A DNA stretch of 48,377 nucleotides. Source: Oscillospiraceae bacterium (GTDB lineage Bacteria; Bacillota; Clostridia; Oscillospirales; Acutalibacteraceae). Below the pieces are notes generated by a model. That model was not told where the DNA came from. It saw only the letters and a list, made by a program, of their open reading frames with translations, and did not search any database. The position numbers and the translations under genes are program-made. Shown piece by piece: positions 32,754 to 41,872 of this stretch. Each line of letters opens with the position of its first letter. Within the stretch, counting starts at the first letter, position 1. The stretch is from contig JAIRXF010000008.1 in NCBI GenBank assembly GCA_031268405.1, positions 1-48,377 of the forward strand, read 5' to 3'.

Positions 32754-35198
32754 ATGGTGAAGATTTTGAATCTCAAAAAAATATTAACTCCCAAAACAGT
32801 CGTGTTGTTATTTTTTGCTTTTTTATTGCTTGCTACAATTACAGTTGGAATTTATTTTACAATACGTCCAGAAGAGATCACCACAAAAGCGCTTAGCATA
32901 GAAGATGCAAAAGTTAATTTTGGAAAAGCTGTTCATAAGCAAGATGAAGTTACCGGAGAACACTATTGTACCTTTCCAGATTTTACACTCGAATCGCCCT
33001 CGATAATAAGTTCGATACAAATTAGTTACCCTAACCAAGAAAATTTAAGCGGTCCAACAAGAATAGTCGCCGAAACTGAAATTGAGGATTACAATGCCGG
33101 AGATGGTACTTATTATGTTAACCAGTGGGCCACCATCGGCAATACGGTTATTTTTGATTTTAGAAATTCTTCTTTAGTGACGGATCTTTTAAGAAGAGTA
33201 AAATATTACTGTAAAACAAGTCAAACCATAAATTTGACGATCAGCGGAACAACCCAATTGAATGATTTTAAATTTTTTGACAAAACGGGACACTTTTACA
33301 AATGCTTTGATAAATATAATGGAATATCATGGATAGAAGCCTACAATAAAGCTTTGACCGAAAATATATTTGGTTGGAAAGGATATTTAGCTACAATAAC
33401 CTCCCAAGAAGAGAATGATTTTATTAAAGACAATGTAATTAGATACAATGTGGATGCTGCTTGGATCGGGGCAACGTCCACAGAATTAAGAAATATTAAT
33501 GAACCGTCAGCCACGCATGTTGAAGGTGGAAACATCTATGATGGGATTATGTACTGGAGTTGTGGCCCAGAACTTCTCTTTACGCCCAACGATGAGAATT
33601 GGAAACATAAAGGAGGAAGTGTAATAACAAAAAAAGAATCAGAAAACGGTGTTTATGATGCGAGCAGTATAAATTTTCTTAATTCGGTTTTCTTTTCCAA
33701 AAAAATTTCAAATGAACATCATTACAATTACTCAAATTGGGCAAAAGAAGAAAATCTCGTTGATGGAAATTTTGTTAATTATTTTGGTCAAGATGGATAT
33801 TGGAGGACGTCTCTTGTGAATCAAGGTCCCAACACCGAATATTATTTGGTAGAGTTTGGAGACAGATTATATGGAAATTCTCAAGATATTGTACTTGGTC
33901 AGTCAACTAGTTTTACACACGAGATGGAGTATCTCCCTAGTTCTATACAAATAGAAACTCTTGATTGGTATAACATTCCAACCCCCACAATATCAGTAAC
34001 TGGAGAAGCTAATTGTAATTTGCAAATCAAAGATTCGAACAAAAACTTAATACAAGAGACTCAAATAGGAGAAACCAAAAATTTTGCTTTAACTTTGCCA
34101 AAACTTCCCGATGGTATACACGAACTTTTTGCATCCACAGCTAGCCAATCCGGCGTAATTTCAGAAGAGATTAAATTTACAATAAAAATAGACACAACTA
34201 TCCCTTATTGTAAAATGGAAATTCCAAGCAATCCAGTGGCCGATATCTTTAACACTCTATTTTTCAAAAAAGAAGAAGCCACGATAAAGGTAACTTGTTC
34301 TGACTCTCTGAGCGGTATTAGAGGGGGAAGTTATATTGAACTTGACTTAAACGTAAGTCCTTATGACCTTGTAAATAAAACAGGCTGGAAAAAGATTTCT
34401 CTCAATCAAGAAAACCCATCTACAGGCACAATTTCGGTGAATTCAAGCTCCATTGTATACGTAAAAATTGAAGATAATGCCGGAAATTGCTCTTATACAA
34501 GAGGTGATAATATAGTTGTTTATGAGGAAAGCGTTGTAACTACAGACGAGATTTCTTTCTTTGGACAAGATCCCGTAAGTGTTGTTATAAATCTAAACGG
34601 AAACACTATAAACAAAATACAAAGAAGAGATAAAGAGATTCTCTCTATGGGAAGAGATTACAAAATATTTGGCAGTATAATATTGTTCAATTCAAGCTAT
34701 TTAAACACATTGGACAACGGTGAACATATCTTTGATATTTTCTGCAATCCATCTGGAATTGTTCCTCAAAATGAAAAAGATTTTCATAAAATCTCTTTAA
34801 AGATAAATATCATGAGGCAAATTGACATCGAAAACACCATAACTGCACTTACAATAATTTCAGAAGATGATGAATTTTATAAAGATACTATGGATAAATT
34901 AAGAGAAAAATTAAAAAATATCCCAGCAAACATCATTATATATAGAGCTGATGTATTTGACAAAGATGGTAATAAAATACCCAATGGTATAAAATTAACA
35001 AGCGACCTTCGCATACCATTGCCCAAAGACTTTGATATAAAAAGAACTCGTTTATTAACATCTCATCTAGAAATAAACGATTTAAAAGGAGAAATATTAA
35101 AAGAAAATAGTGACATTACCGATTTAGAAAACAGCGAATATATATTATTAATTAAAGAATATTATTCCGGGCAATACTTTGTGATTTTAAGTTTTTAA
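32754..35198 (+). CDS. Large surface protein with C-type lectin domain and X2-like domain
   Basis: 814 residues. An N-terminal membrane segment (about 14-36, signal anchor) is followed by a beta-rich stretch, then a C-type lectin-like domain (about 181-370) recognisable by FYKCFDKYNGISWIEAYNKA, GYLATITSQEENDFI, AAWIGA, YSNWAKEEN and EYYLVEFG. Bacterial Ig-like repeats follow (about 400-590), then a segment resembling CBM_X2/X2 domains (about 595-665: NLNGNTINKI, FNSSYLNTLDNGEH). The C-terminal 150 residues are unassigned. It probably displays a ligand- or sugar-binding head outside the cell. The ATG has no Shine-Dalgarno sequence, unlike nearly all neighbours, hinting at foreign origin or special translation. 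No LPXTG motif. Confidence 0.82.
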   Translation: MVKILNLKKILTPKTVVLLFFAFLLLATITVGIYFTIRPEEITTKALSIEDAKVNFGKAVHKQDEVTGEHYCTFPDFTLESPSIISSIQISYPNQENLSGPTRIVAETEIEDYNAGDGTYYVNQWATIGNTVIFDFRNSSLVTDLLRRVKYYCKTSQTINLTISGTTQLNDFKFFDKTGHFYKCFDKYNGISWIEAYNKALTENIFGWKGYLATITSQEENDFIKDNVIRYNVDAAWIGATSTELRNINEPSATHVEGGNIYDGIMYWSCGPELLFTPNDENWKHKGGSVITKKESENGVYDASSINFLNSVFFSKKISNEHHYNYSNWAKEENLVDGNFVNYFGQDGYWRTSLVNQGPNTEYYLVEFGDRLYGNSQDIVLGQSTSFTHEMEYLPSSIQIETLDWYNIPTPTISVTGEANCNLQIKDSNKNLIQETQIGETKNFALTLPKLPDGIHELFASTASQSGVISEEIKFTIKIDTTIPYCKMEIPSNPVADIFNTLFFKKEEATIKVTCSDSLSGIRGGSYIELDLNVSPYDLVNKTGWKKISLNQENPSTGTISVNSSSIVYVKIEDNAGNCSYTRGDNIVVYEESVVTTDEISFFGQDPVSVVINLNGNTINKIQRRDKEILSMGRDYKIFGSIILFNSSYLNTLDNGEHIFDIFCNPSGIVPQNEKDFHKISLKINIMRQIDIENTITALTIISEDDEFYKDTMDKLREKLKNIPANIIIYRADVFDKDGNKIPNGIKLTSDLRIPLPKDFDIKRTRLLTSHLEINDLKGEILKENSDITDLENSEYILLIKEYYSGQYFVILSF

Positions 35199-35401
35199 AT
35201 TCAAGAATTTCATCTCGAACACGAATAGATTCGTTTACAAAACAACAAAAATTTCTTTGCTTTTATATTTATTTAAAAAATTAGATGTAATTTCACAGAT
35301 ATTCTTTTTTACTGCAAAGCCTTTTATTATGTAAGTTTTCATGAAACGCAATTGTGATCTGATTTTACAATGAATTTAGACGCGATTATATCAAAAATCT
35401 A

Positions 35402-36688
35402 TTAATTCTCCAATAATCTTTTTCTAACAGCTGCTATTTTAACACAAATGCAAAACAAATTAACAGCTATATTAAGCTCATTTGCCGGAAGATAACTTGG
35501 GGCAATTCTTATATTTTTATCTTCAAGATCAATCCCTCCGGGGAAAGTTGCACCAGCATCTGTAAGTTTAACGCCAGCATCTTTGCACAACTCAACCACA
35601 GTTTTTGCTAAACCTTGCTCAACATCCACGCTTATAAAGTATCCTCCTTTGGGCTCGTTCCACGTGGCAAGATTTTTATTGCTGTCAGAAAACTCTCTGG
35701 CAAAACAATTTAAAATCACTTGAAATTTTGGTCTTAATAATTTTCTGTGTTTCTTCATATGTTCAAGTAAATTTTCATAATTTATTAAAAATTTTGCATG
35801 TCTAAGTTGATTTAATTTATCAAATCCTATGGTTTTATGATTGTAGTAGTTTTTTATTTGACGAAGATTTTTTTCTGATGCAGCTAGAGCGGAGACTCCT
35901 GAACTGGGAAAAGTTATTTTTGATGTGGAAGAAAAGAAAATCGGCAAATCTTCATTTTTGTTTTGTATGCATTGATTCATTAAATCAAGAAGTTCTTCCT
36001 TTGAATCTGTTAAATCGTGAACCGCATAAGCGTTGTCCCAAAAAATTCTAAAGTCTGCGGATCGTGGATGCAATTTAGAAAAACGTTTTACAACTTCATC
36101 TGAATAGATTATACCTTGAGGATTTGAATATTTGGGAACACAACAAATTCCTTTTATCGATTCGTCATTGCGTACGGCTTCTTCAACAATATCCATATCT
36201 GGTCCGTCGCTTTTCATCGGAACTAGTATTGGCTCTATGTTGAAATAGGACAAAATATTAAAATGCCTGTCGTAACCCGGAACAGGGCATAAAAATTTGA
36301 CTTTTGGTTGTTGTGACCAGGGTTTTTCCTTACAAACTCCATGTGTAAAATAAAGTGAGATAATATCAAACATCATGCTAATACTAGAATTTCCACCAAT
36401 GAATATATTGTCTGAATTGACGTTTAAAATACGAGAAAAAATAGATTTCATTGTCGAAATTCCGTCGTGTAAACCATAATTTCTGCAATCAGATTTATCA
36501 ACTATAAAATTTGAATCTCCCGGTAAAATATCTAGCATAGGACTCGAAATTTCTAACTGTTCTTTTGAAAGTTTACCTCTGGACATATCGAGATCAAGAC
36601 CTTTGCTTTTATACTCATTGTACTTTTTTATTAACAGATCGAGTTCTTCTGTTAGTTTATTTTTTGGGTTTAAATCATAAGAAAACAA
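35402..36688 (-). CDS. Aspartate aminotransferase, AspT (class Ic) type
   Basis: 428 residues of the Asp_aminotransf (Pfam 12897-type) family. Seen: DMSRGKLSKEQ, NYGLHDG, PVPGYDRHF, CCVPKYSNPQGI, DNAYAVHDL and SSTSKITFPSSGVS, in which the Lys binds pyridoxal phosphate. It likely interconverts aspartate and oxaloacetate with glutamate as amino donor. TTG start at 36688 behind GGGGGGA. It lies 93 bases downstream of asnS on the same strand; supplying aspartate next to asparaginyl-tRNA synthetase may be coincidence. Confidence 0.92.
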   Translation of the reverse strand: MFSYDLNPKNKLTEELDLLIKKYNEYKSKGLDLDMSRGKLSKEQLEISSPMLDILPGDSNFIVDKSDCRNYGLHDGISTMKSIFSRILNVNSDNIFIGGNSSISMMFDIISLYFTHGVCKEKPWSQQPKVKFLCPVPGYDRHFNILSYFNIEPILVPMKSDGPDMDIVEEAVRNDESIKGICCVPKYSNPQGIIYSDEVVKRFSKLHPRSADFRIFWDNAYAVHDLTDSKEELLDLMNQCIQNKNEDLPIFFSSTSKITFPSSGVSALAASEKNLRQIKNYYNHKTIGFDKLNQLRHAKFLINYENLLEHMKKHRKLLRPKFQVILNCFAREFSDSNKNLATWNEPKGGYFISVDVEQGLAKTVVELCKDAGVKLTDAGATFPGGIDLEDKNIRIAPSYLPANELNIAVNLFCICVKIAAVRKRLLEN

Positions 36689-36781
36689 AAAAATCCCCCC
36701 AACATTAAAGAATGGTTAATCGGACCGGTTGGAATTCAATTGACTTAGAGTTAAAGTTATTCCAACATGACCAAATATATA

Positions 36782-38170
36782 CTAAAATTCGGCATTTTTA
36801 ACAGTTCTAGGAAAGGGAATGACATCCCGAATATTGGTAAGAGAAGTAAGATACATGATCAATCTCTCAAAGCCAAGTCCAAATCCAGAGTGTACGATGG
36901 TGCCGTATCTTCTCAAGTCTAAGTATCGCCAGTAATTTTCTTCTTTAAGTTTTAATTCTTTTATACGATTAGTTAAAACGTCTATTCTTTCTTCGCGTTG
37001 GCTGCCGCCTATCATTTCACCTATCGATGGGAACAACATATCGGTAGCAGCAACAGTCTTTCCGTCGTCATTTTGACGCATGTAAAAAGCTTTTATCTCC
37101 TTGGGATAATCGATGACAAAAATTGGATTTTTAAAAACCACTTGAGATAAATATTTTTCATGTTCCGTTTGGAGATCTTTGCCCCACTCTATTTCATATT
37201 CAAAATTATGACCACTTTTTAAAAGTAAATCAATAGCTTCGGTGTAAGTAATGATTTTAAAATCTTCGTCAATTGTTTTTTCAAGACGACTTATAAGTTC
37301 TTCGTCATAAGTTTTGTTCAAGAATTCTAAATCGTATTTGCAGGATTCCAAAGTAAAATTAATAACGTATTTTATTAAACGAGAAGATAATTCTATTACA
37401 TCATTTAAATTTGCAAAAGCAATTTCTGGCTCTAGCATCCAAAATTCCGCGGAATGCCTTTGCGTATTGGAATTTTCAGCTCTAAAAGTTGGACCGAAAG
37501 TGTAAACTTTTGAGAGAGCCATGGCCATACACTCGGCTTGAAGTTGCCCCGAAACAGTGAGCATTGCGTGCTTTCCGAAAAAATCTTCGGAAAAATCAAC
37601 CTCACCCTCAGGAGTTTTTGGTATGTCATTAAAATTTAAAGTGGTAACCGAGAAAACTTCGCCTGCTCCTTCGGCGTCGCTTTCTGTAATAATTGGTGTA
37701 TGAATATAATTAAATCCCTCGTTTTGTAAAAATTTGTGTATGCCGTATGATGCGACCGATCTTATACGAAATACAGATGAGAAAGTATTTGTTCTACATC
37801 TTAAATGAGACATGGTCCTTAAATAATTCAAAGAATGACGTTTTTTTTGCAAGGGATAATCGGGAGTTGATTCACCATTTACCGTTATAGTTTGTGCTAG
37901 CAATTCAAATGGCTGTTTTGCTAGAGGAGTTTCAACTAAAACTCCCGTCACGCTTACAGAAGAGCTGATGTTAAGGTGACATATTTTGTCAAAATTTTCT
38001 AATTTATCTTTAAAAATTACCTGCAAAGTTTTACAAGAAGTGCCGTCACTGAGGTCTATAAAACCTATGTTTTTGGAGCTTCTTAAGCTTTTTATCCATC
38101 CGCATGCAGATAAATTTTTACCAAGTAGATCTTTGTTTTTATATATTGTTGAAATGTCCGTTTTTTTCAT
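36782..38170 (-). CDS. asnS: Asparaginyl-tRNA synthetase
   Basis: 462 residues, class IIb synthetase. An N-terminal OB-fold (about 15-110: GWIKSLRSSKNIGFIDLSDG) binds the anticodon. The catalytic core has motif 2 (FGPTFRAENSNTQRHSAEF) and motif 3 (GFGLGFERLIMYLT). Start: ATG at 38170, six bases after GGGAGAG; a TTG three bases earlier is too close. It begins 14 bases after the murC stop, so murC-asnS form one transcript. Asn specificity over Asp follows from length and from the RAENSNT motif; sure at family level, strong for AsnRS. Confidence 0.95.
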   Translation of the reverse strand: MKKTDISTIYKNKDLLGKNLSACGWIKSLRSSKNIGFIDLSDGTSCKTLQVIFKDKLENFDKICHLNISSSVSVTGVLVETPLAKQPFELLAQTITVNGESTPDYPLQKKRHSLNYLRTMSHLRCRTNTFSSVFRIRSVASYGIHKFLQNEGFNYIHTPIITESDAEGAGEVFSVTTLNFNDIPKTPEGEVDFSEDFFGKHAMLTVSGQLQAECMAMALSKVYTFGPTFRAENSNTQRHSAEFWMLEPEIAFANLNDVIELSSRLIKYVINFTLESCKYDLEFLNKTYDEELISRLEKTIDEDFKIITYTEAIDLLLKSGHNFEYEIEWGKDLQTEHEKYLSQVVFKNPIFVIDYPKEIKAFYMRQNDDGKTVAATDMLFPSIGEMIGGSQREERIDVLTNRIKELKLKEENYWRYLDLRRYGTIVHSGFGLGFERLIMYLTSLTNIRDVIPFPRTVKNAEF

Positions 38171-38184
38171 CAAATTCTCTCCCT

Positions 38185-39549
38185 TTATTTTATCTTTTCA
38201 ACTATCATATTTGCACATTTATATATGTCTCCGCCCCCAAGAGTTATCACCAGATCTCCGTCATTGGCTTCCTTACTTACAAAATTTGAAATCTCTTCAA
38301 ATGTCTCAAATAAAACGCAATTGTTGATTTTTTCAGCAAGATGCTTCGAAGAAATGTTAAATGTATTTTTTTCTCTCACTGGTAAAATTTCCGACAAGAC
38401 GACCCTATCCGCCAAAGATAGCACTTTTGCGAATTCATCTAAAAATGCATAAGTTCTTGAATAAGTATGTGGTTGAAAAACTGCAATTATTCTTTTAAAC
38501 CCCATTTGAGATGCAGTTTTAAGTGTAACTTTAATTTCCGTTGGATGATGAGCAAAATCGTCGGCAATTGTGATTCCATTTGATTTTTTAAGAATTTCGA
38601 ACCTTCTGTGAACACCGGAAAATTCGGAAATAGCTTGAGATATAAAGCGCATAGATCCGCCAAGTTTATGGGCTGTGCAAATGGCCGCCAGAGCGTTATA
38701 TGCATTGTGTTTTCCGGGGACTTTCATCGAAATTTCTGCTATTTTTTCTCCAAAACAGTAAACTTTAAATGAGCCGCCGTTTCCTTCTTGCTGAAAATCT
38801 TTAGCCACGTAGTTGTTAGATTCTTCAAATCCAAAAGTAACAACATCAAGATTTGCATCCTGTGCGCAAGATAGAACATTTTCATCATCGCCGTTTACAA
38901 TTAATAACTTGGTGGTTTGAAAGGCAAATTTTTTAAAAGATCTTTTGATTTCTTGGATATTTTTGAAATAATCCAAATGGTCAGCTTCGATGTTAAGAAT
39001 AACGGAAATAGACGGATAAAGCTGTAAAAAAGTGTCAACATACTCGCAGGCTTCACATATTACTATGTCTGATTTTCCAATAACGCTGTTGCCTCCGATT
39101 GCCTTAAGATGCCCTCCCACAATTGCGGTTGGATCAAATCCGCATTTTAAAAATACCTGAGTAAGCATTGAAGTTGTTGTGGTTTTGCCGTGGGTTCCGC
39201 AAACAGCTATAAAATTTTTGTATTTTTTAGTGATAAGACCTAGTAAAATGGAGCGTTCTATGGCTAATTTTCCTTGTTCTTTAGCTGCGATTAACTCTTC
39301 GTTTTGTTTATTTATTGCGGCTGAGTAAACTATTAATTGAGCTTTTTTTATATTTTCTTTTTTATGACCCATAAATACGCGGATTCCGCGCGAACGAATT
39401 CGATCGAGTGTTTCGGAATCGTAAATATCTGAGCCTGTTATATCATATCCTTTATTAAACAAAATCTCAGCGAGAGGGCATATTCCGGAACCTCCTATTC
39501 CAATAAAGTGTATATTTTTAACATCGTCAAGTAAATTTTGATGATCCAA
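38185..39549 (-). CDS. murC: UDP-N-acetylmuramate--L-alanine ligase
   Basis: 454 residues. N-terminal Rossmann domain HFIGIGGSGICPLAEIL, ATP-binding P-loop CGTHGKTTTTSM, the conserved EACEY, NIEADHLDYF and ADDFAHHPTEIK motifs, and a C-terminal ligase domain with FQPHTYSRT. It adds the first amino acid to the peptidoglycan stem peptide. TTG start at 39549 with an unusually strong GGAGGGGG upstream. It is separate from other mur genes and heads the murC-asnS-aminotransferase set. Confidence 0.97.
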   Translation of the reverse strand: MDHQNLLDDVKNIHFIGIGGSGICPLAEILFNKGYDITGSDIYDSETLDRIRSRGIRVFMGHKKENIKKAQLIVYSAAINKQNEELIAAKEQGKLAIERSILLGLITKKYKNFIAVCGTHGKTTTTSMLTQVFLKCGFDPTAIVGGHLKAIGGNSVIGKSDIVICEACEYVDTFLQLYPSISVILNIEADHLDYFKNIQEIKRSFKKFAFQTTKLLIVNGDDENVLSCAQDANLDVVTFGFEESNNYVAKDFQQEGNGGSFKVYCFGEKIAEISMKVPGKHNAYNALAAICTAHKLGGSMRFISQAISEFSGVHRRFEILKKSNGITIADDFAHHPTEIKVTLKTASQMGFKRIIAVFQPHTYSRTYAFLDEFAKVLSLADRVVLSEILPVREKNTFNISSKHLAEKINNCVLFETFEEISNFVSKEANDGDLVITLGGGDIYKCANMIVEKIK

Positions 39550-39646
39550 AAAAAGTCCCCCTCCGCAAGAAATTACAAAAATAATTTTACCTTAAAACCC
39601 CTGATATTTATTTCTTGTAAATTATGCCAGAAACTTACCTCATGTC

Positions 39647-39673
39647 ACATGAATTAACAAAAAACATATTGTA
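39647..39673 (+). promoter_or_regulatory. Possible sigma-K promoter of dpaAB
   Basis: AC (39647-39648), 16 bases, CATATTGTA (39665-39673) fits the sigma-K pattern AC-N16/17-CATANNNTA. In Bacillus subtilis the orthologous spoVF genes are sigma-K dependent in the mother cell. The leader would be about 160 bases, rather long, which lowers confidence. Confidence 0.4.
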
Positions 39674-39839
39674 CTTTATGAAGTTTTTTATGAAACTCAA
39701 AGAATACTTTGGCGCGTCGAGATTTGTGACCATCAAGCCCTTTGAACATCAAATCCTACAATTGAGTGTATCAAAAAATACAAACAAGGTAAATAACAAT
39801 CGACTGTAACTTTTTCTATTTTGAAAGTGAGGTTTAAAT

Positions 39840-40712
39840 TTGATGAATGTGAACGGCTTTGGTGTGTTGGGGGGAGATAAACGACAAATTTACTTAACAG
39901 AGGGTTTAGCGCAGGATGGATCAAGTGTTTATGTGTCGGGATTTGACAATATAAATTTTAGCAACAGTGTTATTAAAACTCACGTTGAAGAGGTTATAAA
40001 AAAAAGTAAATACATAATTTTGCCACTGCCTGTTACAAAAGATGATACGACTTTATATACGCCTTTTTCAAAGGATAAGATAATTTTAAATTACGAATTC
40101 GCAAAAAGTCTTTCTGGAAAGAAAATTTTTTGTGGAATGTCTGAGAAACTTACAAAAATAGATGAAAGTTTTAGAAATTTAGATCTTTTAGACTATGCAA
40201 AGAGAGAAGAATTTGCACTCAGAAACGCAGTTCCTACTGTGGAGGGCGCGCTAGAAATTGCAATAAGGGAATATCCCGGAACGATAAATGGCTGTAAATG
40301 CCTTGTTGCTGGTTTTGGAAGAATTGGAAAAGCTCTGAGTGCTCTTCTTTGGGGAATGAGAGCAAATGTTACCGTGAGTGCGCGAAAAGCGCAAGATATA
40401 GCTCAAATAGAAAGTCAAAATTACAATGCAATTTTAACGTCACAGGTCAAAAAAACGAGCGGGTACGATATAATTTTTAATACTATTCCACTTATGATTT
40501 TCGATTCTTATACTTTAGCAAAATGCGCACGGGATTCCCTTGTAATAGACCTTGCGTCATCCCCGGGAGGTGTGGATTTTGAAGCTGCTTTTAGACTTAA
40601 AATTAAAGCCATATACGCAGCTTCTCTCCCGGGGAAAACTGCTCCAAAAACTGCAGGATTTATTATAAAATCAACGATATATAGTATTATTGACGAGGAG
40701 GAAAAAAAATGA
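39840..40712 (+). CDS. dpaA: Dipicolinate synthase subunit A
   Basis: 290 residues (SpoVFA). The N-terminal part has GVLGGDKRQIYL; the middle carries a Rossmann NAD(P)-binding motif VAGFGRIGKAL, then IDLASSPGGVDF and a SLPGKTAPKTAGF motif close to the end, all typical of DpaA. With DpaB it makes dipicolinic acid from a lysine-pathway intermediate in the mother cell; the acid is stored in the spore core. Start: TTG at 39840 stands seven bases after GAGG, with ATG at 39843 equally possible. Its stop overlaps the dpaB start. Confidence 0.96.
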   Translation: MMNVNGFGVLGGDKRQIYLTEGLAQDGSSVYVSGFDNINFSNSVIKTHVEEVIKKSKYIILPLPVTKDDTTLYTPFSKDKIILNYEFAKSLSGKKIFCGMSEKLTKIDESFRNLDLLDYAKREEFALRNAVPTVEGALEIAIREYPGTINGCKCLVAGFGRIGKALSALLWGMRANVTVSARKAQDIAQIESQNYNAILTSQVKKTSGYDIIFNTIPLMIFDSYTLAKCARDSLVIDLASSPGGVDFEAAFRLKIKAIYAASLPGKTAPKTAGFIIKSTIYSIIDEEEKK

Positions 40713-41278
40713 GTAAAATCCGTGTTGCATTTGCTGTTTGTGGATCTTTTTGTAATATTTCTTGTGTTGTAAAGCAGATGAGAATTTTATCTAATAACTA
40801 CGAAATTTTACCAATAGTATCTAAAAACGCAAGTTCGATAGATACAAGATTTGGAAAGGCGAATGACATTATTGATGAAATAGAAAAAATATCGGGCAAA
40901 AAAATTTTAACCAAATTAACAGAAGTAGAGCCAATTGGCCCTAAAAAAATGGCAGATATTATGTTGATTGCTCCTTGCACCGGAAATACATTGAGCAAAA
41001 TTTGTAACGGGATTAGTAATACCGCTGTGACACTGGGAGTTAAATCGCATTTGAGAATTGGTAGACCGTTGCTGATTGCTCTTGCCACGAACGACGGCTT
41101 GGGTGCTTCTGCTCAAAATATTGGGAAGATGTTGAACACAAAAAACGTATATTTTGTGCCCATGCATCAAGATGATCCAATTAATAAGCCAAATTCTCTT
41201 GTTTCTTATTTTAATTTAATAGAACGCTCCATAGAATTTTCACTCTGCTGCAAGCAAATTCAACCGATATTTAGATGA
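40709..41278 (+). CDS. dpaB: Dipicolinate synthase subunit B
   Basis: 189 residues (SpoVFB), a flavoprotein-type fold with FAVCGSFCNI at the start and the APCTGNTLSKICNGI segment typical of the phosphopantothenoylcysteine-decarboxylase-like family; HQDDPINKPNSLV near the end is a DpaB signature. ATG inside the end of dpaA, so the two are made in equal amounts. asd and dapG, which follow in Bacillus, are absent. Confidence 0.95.
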   Translation: MSKIRVAFAVCGSFCNISCVVKQMRILSNNYEILPIVSKNASSIDTRFGKANDIIDEIEKISGKKILTKLTEVEPIGPKKMADIMLIAPCTGNTLSKICNGISNTAVTLGVKSHLRIGRPLLIALATNDGLGASAQNIGKMLNTKNVYFVPMHQDDPINKPNSLVSYFNLIERSIEFSLCCKQIQPIFR

Positions 41279-41614
41279 TATTATTTGAGTAAATATTTTA
41301 ACAAATAAATAAGAACCATAAAAATGATTTTTTTATTTTAAGCTTAGATTATCAAGTTTTGCAGGGATATTTTGAAAATTTTAATACTGTATTGCGGCGA
41401 AAGTAAACAATTTGCATTTATGAGAACACAATGCTCTTTAAGTATTGTCGAGTAGGTTTTTAACAATAGATTGTCCTATTGTTATTTTAAATAAGATTTA
41501 AAAAATTTTGCTTGTAGTTTAATAATTTAAGTTTTAATCGTGCGGGCAATCAAAATACTGCTAAAGTCACTGCAAAGGAATCACATATAATTCATTTGGA
41601 GGAGATTTTTGGTA
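41279..41614. other. Gene-free region after dpaB with an AT-rich hairpin
   Basis: No gene supported. TAACAATA (41461-41468) and TATTGTTA (41477-41484) form a perfect 8-bp stem with an 8-base loop followed by TTTT, a plausible weak terminator for dpaAB. Confidence 0.45.
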
Positions 41615-41643
41615 TTGACAGATAAGTGCATTTGAGATAACAT
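41615..41643 (+). promoter_or_regulatory. Strong promoter of the CAU tRNA gene
   Basis: TTGACA (41615-41620), 17 bases, TAACAT (41638-41643). The -35 is perfect and the distance to the tRNA 5' end (about 50 bases) suits a processed precursor. Confidence 0.75.
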
Positions 41644-41693
41644 TAACTAGACGCTCAATAATGCCAGATAAGTGAGGCTTAATTTTAAAAATT

Positions 41694-41770
41694 GGGCCAT
41701 TAGCTCAGTTGGTTAGAGCAGCCGGCTCATAACCGGCCGGTCCTAGGTTCAAGTCCTAGATGGCCCACCA
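41694..41770 (+). tRNA. tRNA with anticodon CAT (Ile2 or elongator Met)
   Basis: Full cloverleaf with acceptor GGGCCAT/ATGGCCC, D stem GCTC/GAGC, anticodon stem GCCGG/CCGGC, loop CTCATAA, T stem CTAGG/CCTAG and encoded CCA. The D arm and the anticodon-loop context resemble bacterial tRNA-Ile with lysidine-modified CAU more than initiator Met, which is excluded by the paired first position. Elongator Met cannot be ruled out by eye. Confidence 0.92.
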
Positions 41771-41872
41771 TTTTGTAGCGTTTTAAGTTGTCTGTTTTAG
41801 ATATTGAGTTTGTTCACCTTTGGAGCTTATGTGGATTCTTAATTTTTGCCTTATAAAGGGGGTTGCTTAGGT

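Noticed and set aside
41599-41640. GGAGGAG followed by a TTG opening an eight-codon frame ahead of the CAU tRNA
   Set aside because: It overlaps the strong tRNA promoter, including the TTGACA, and encodes nothing recognisable.
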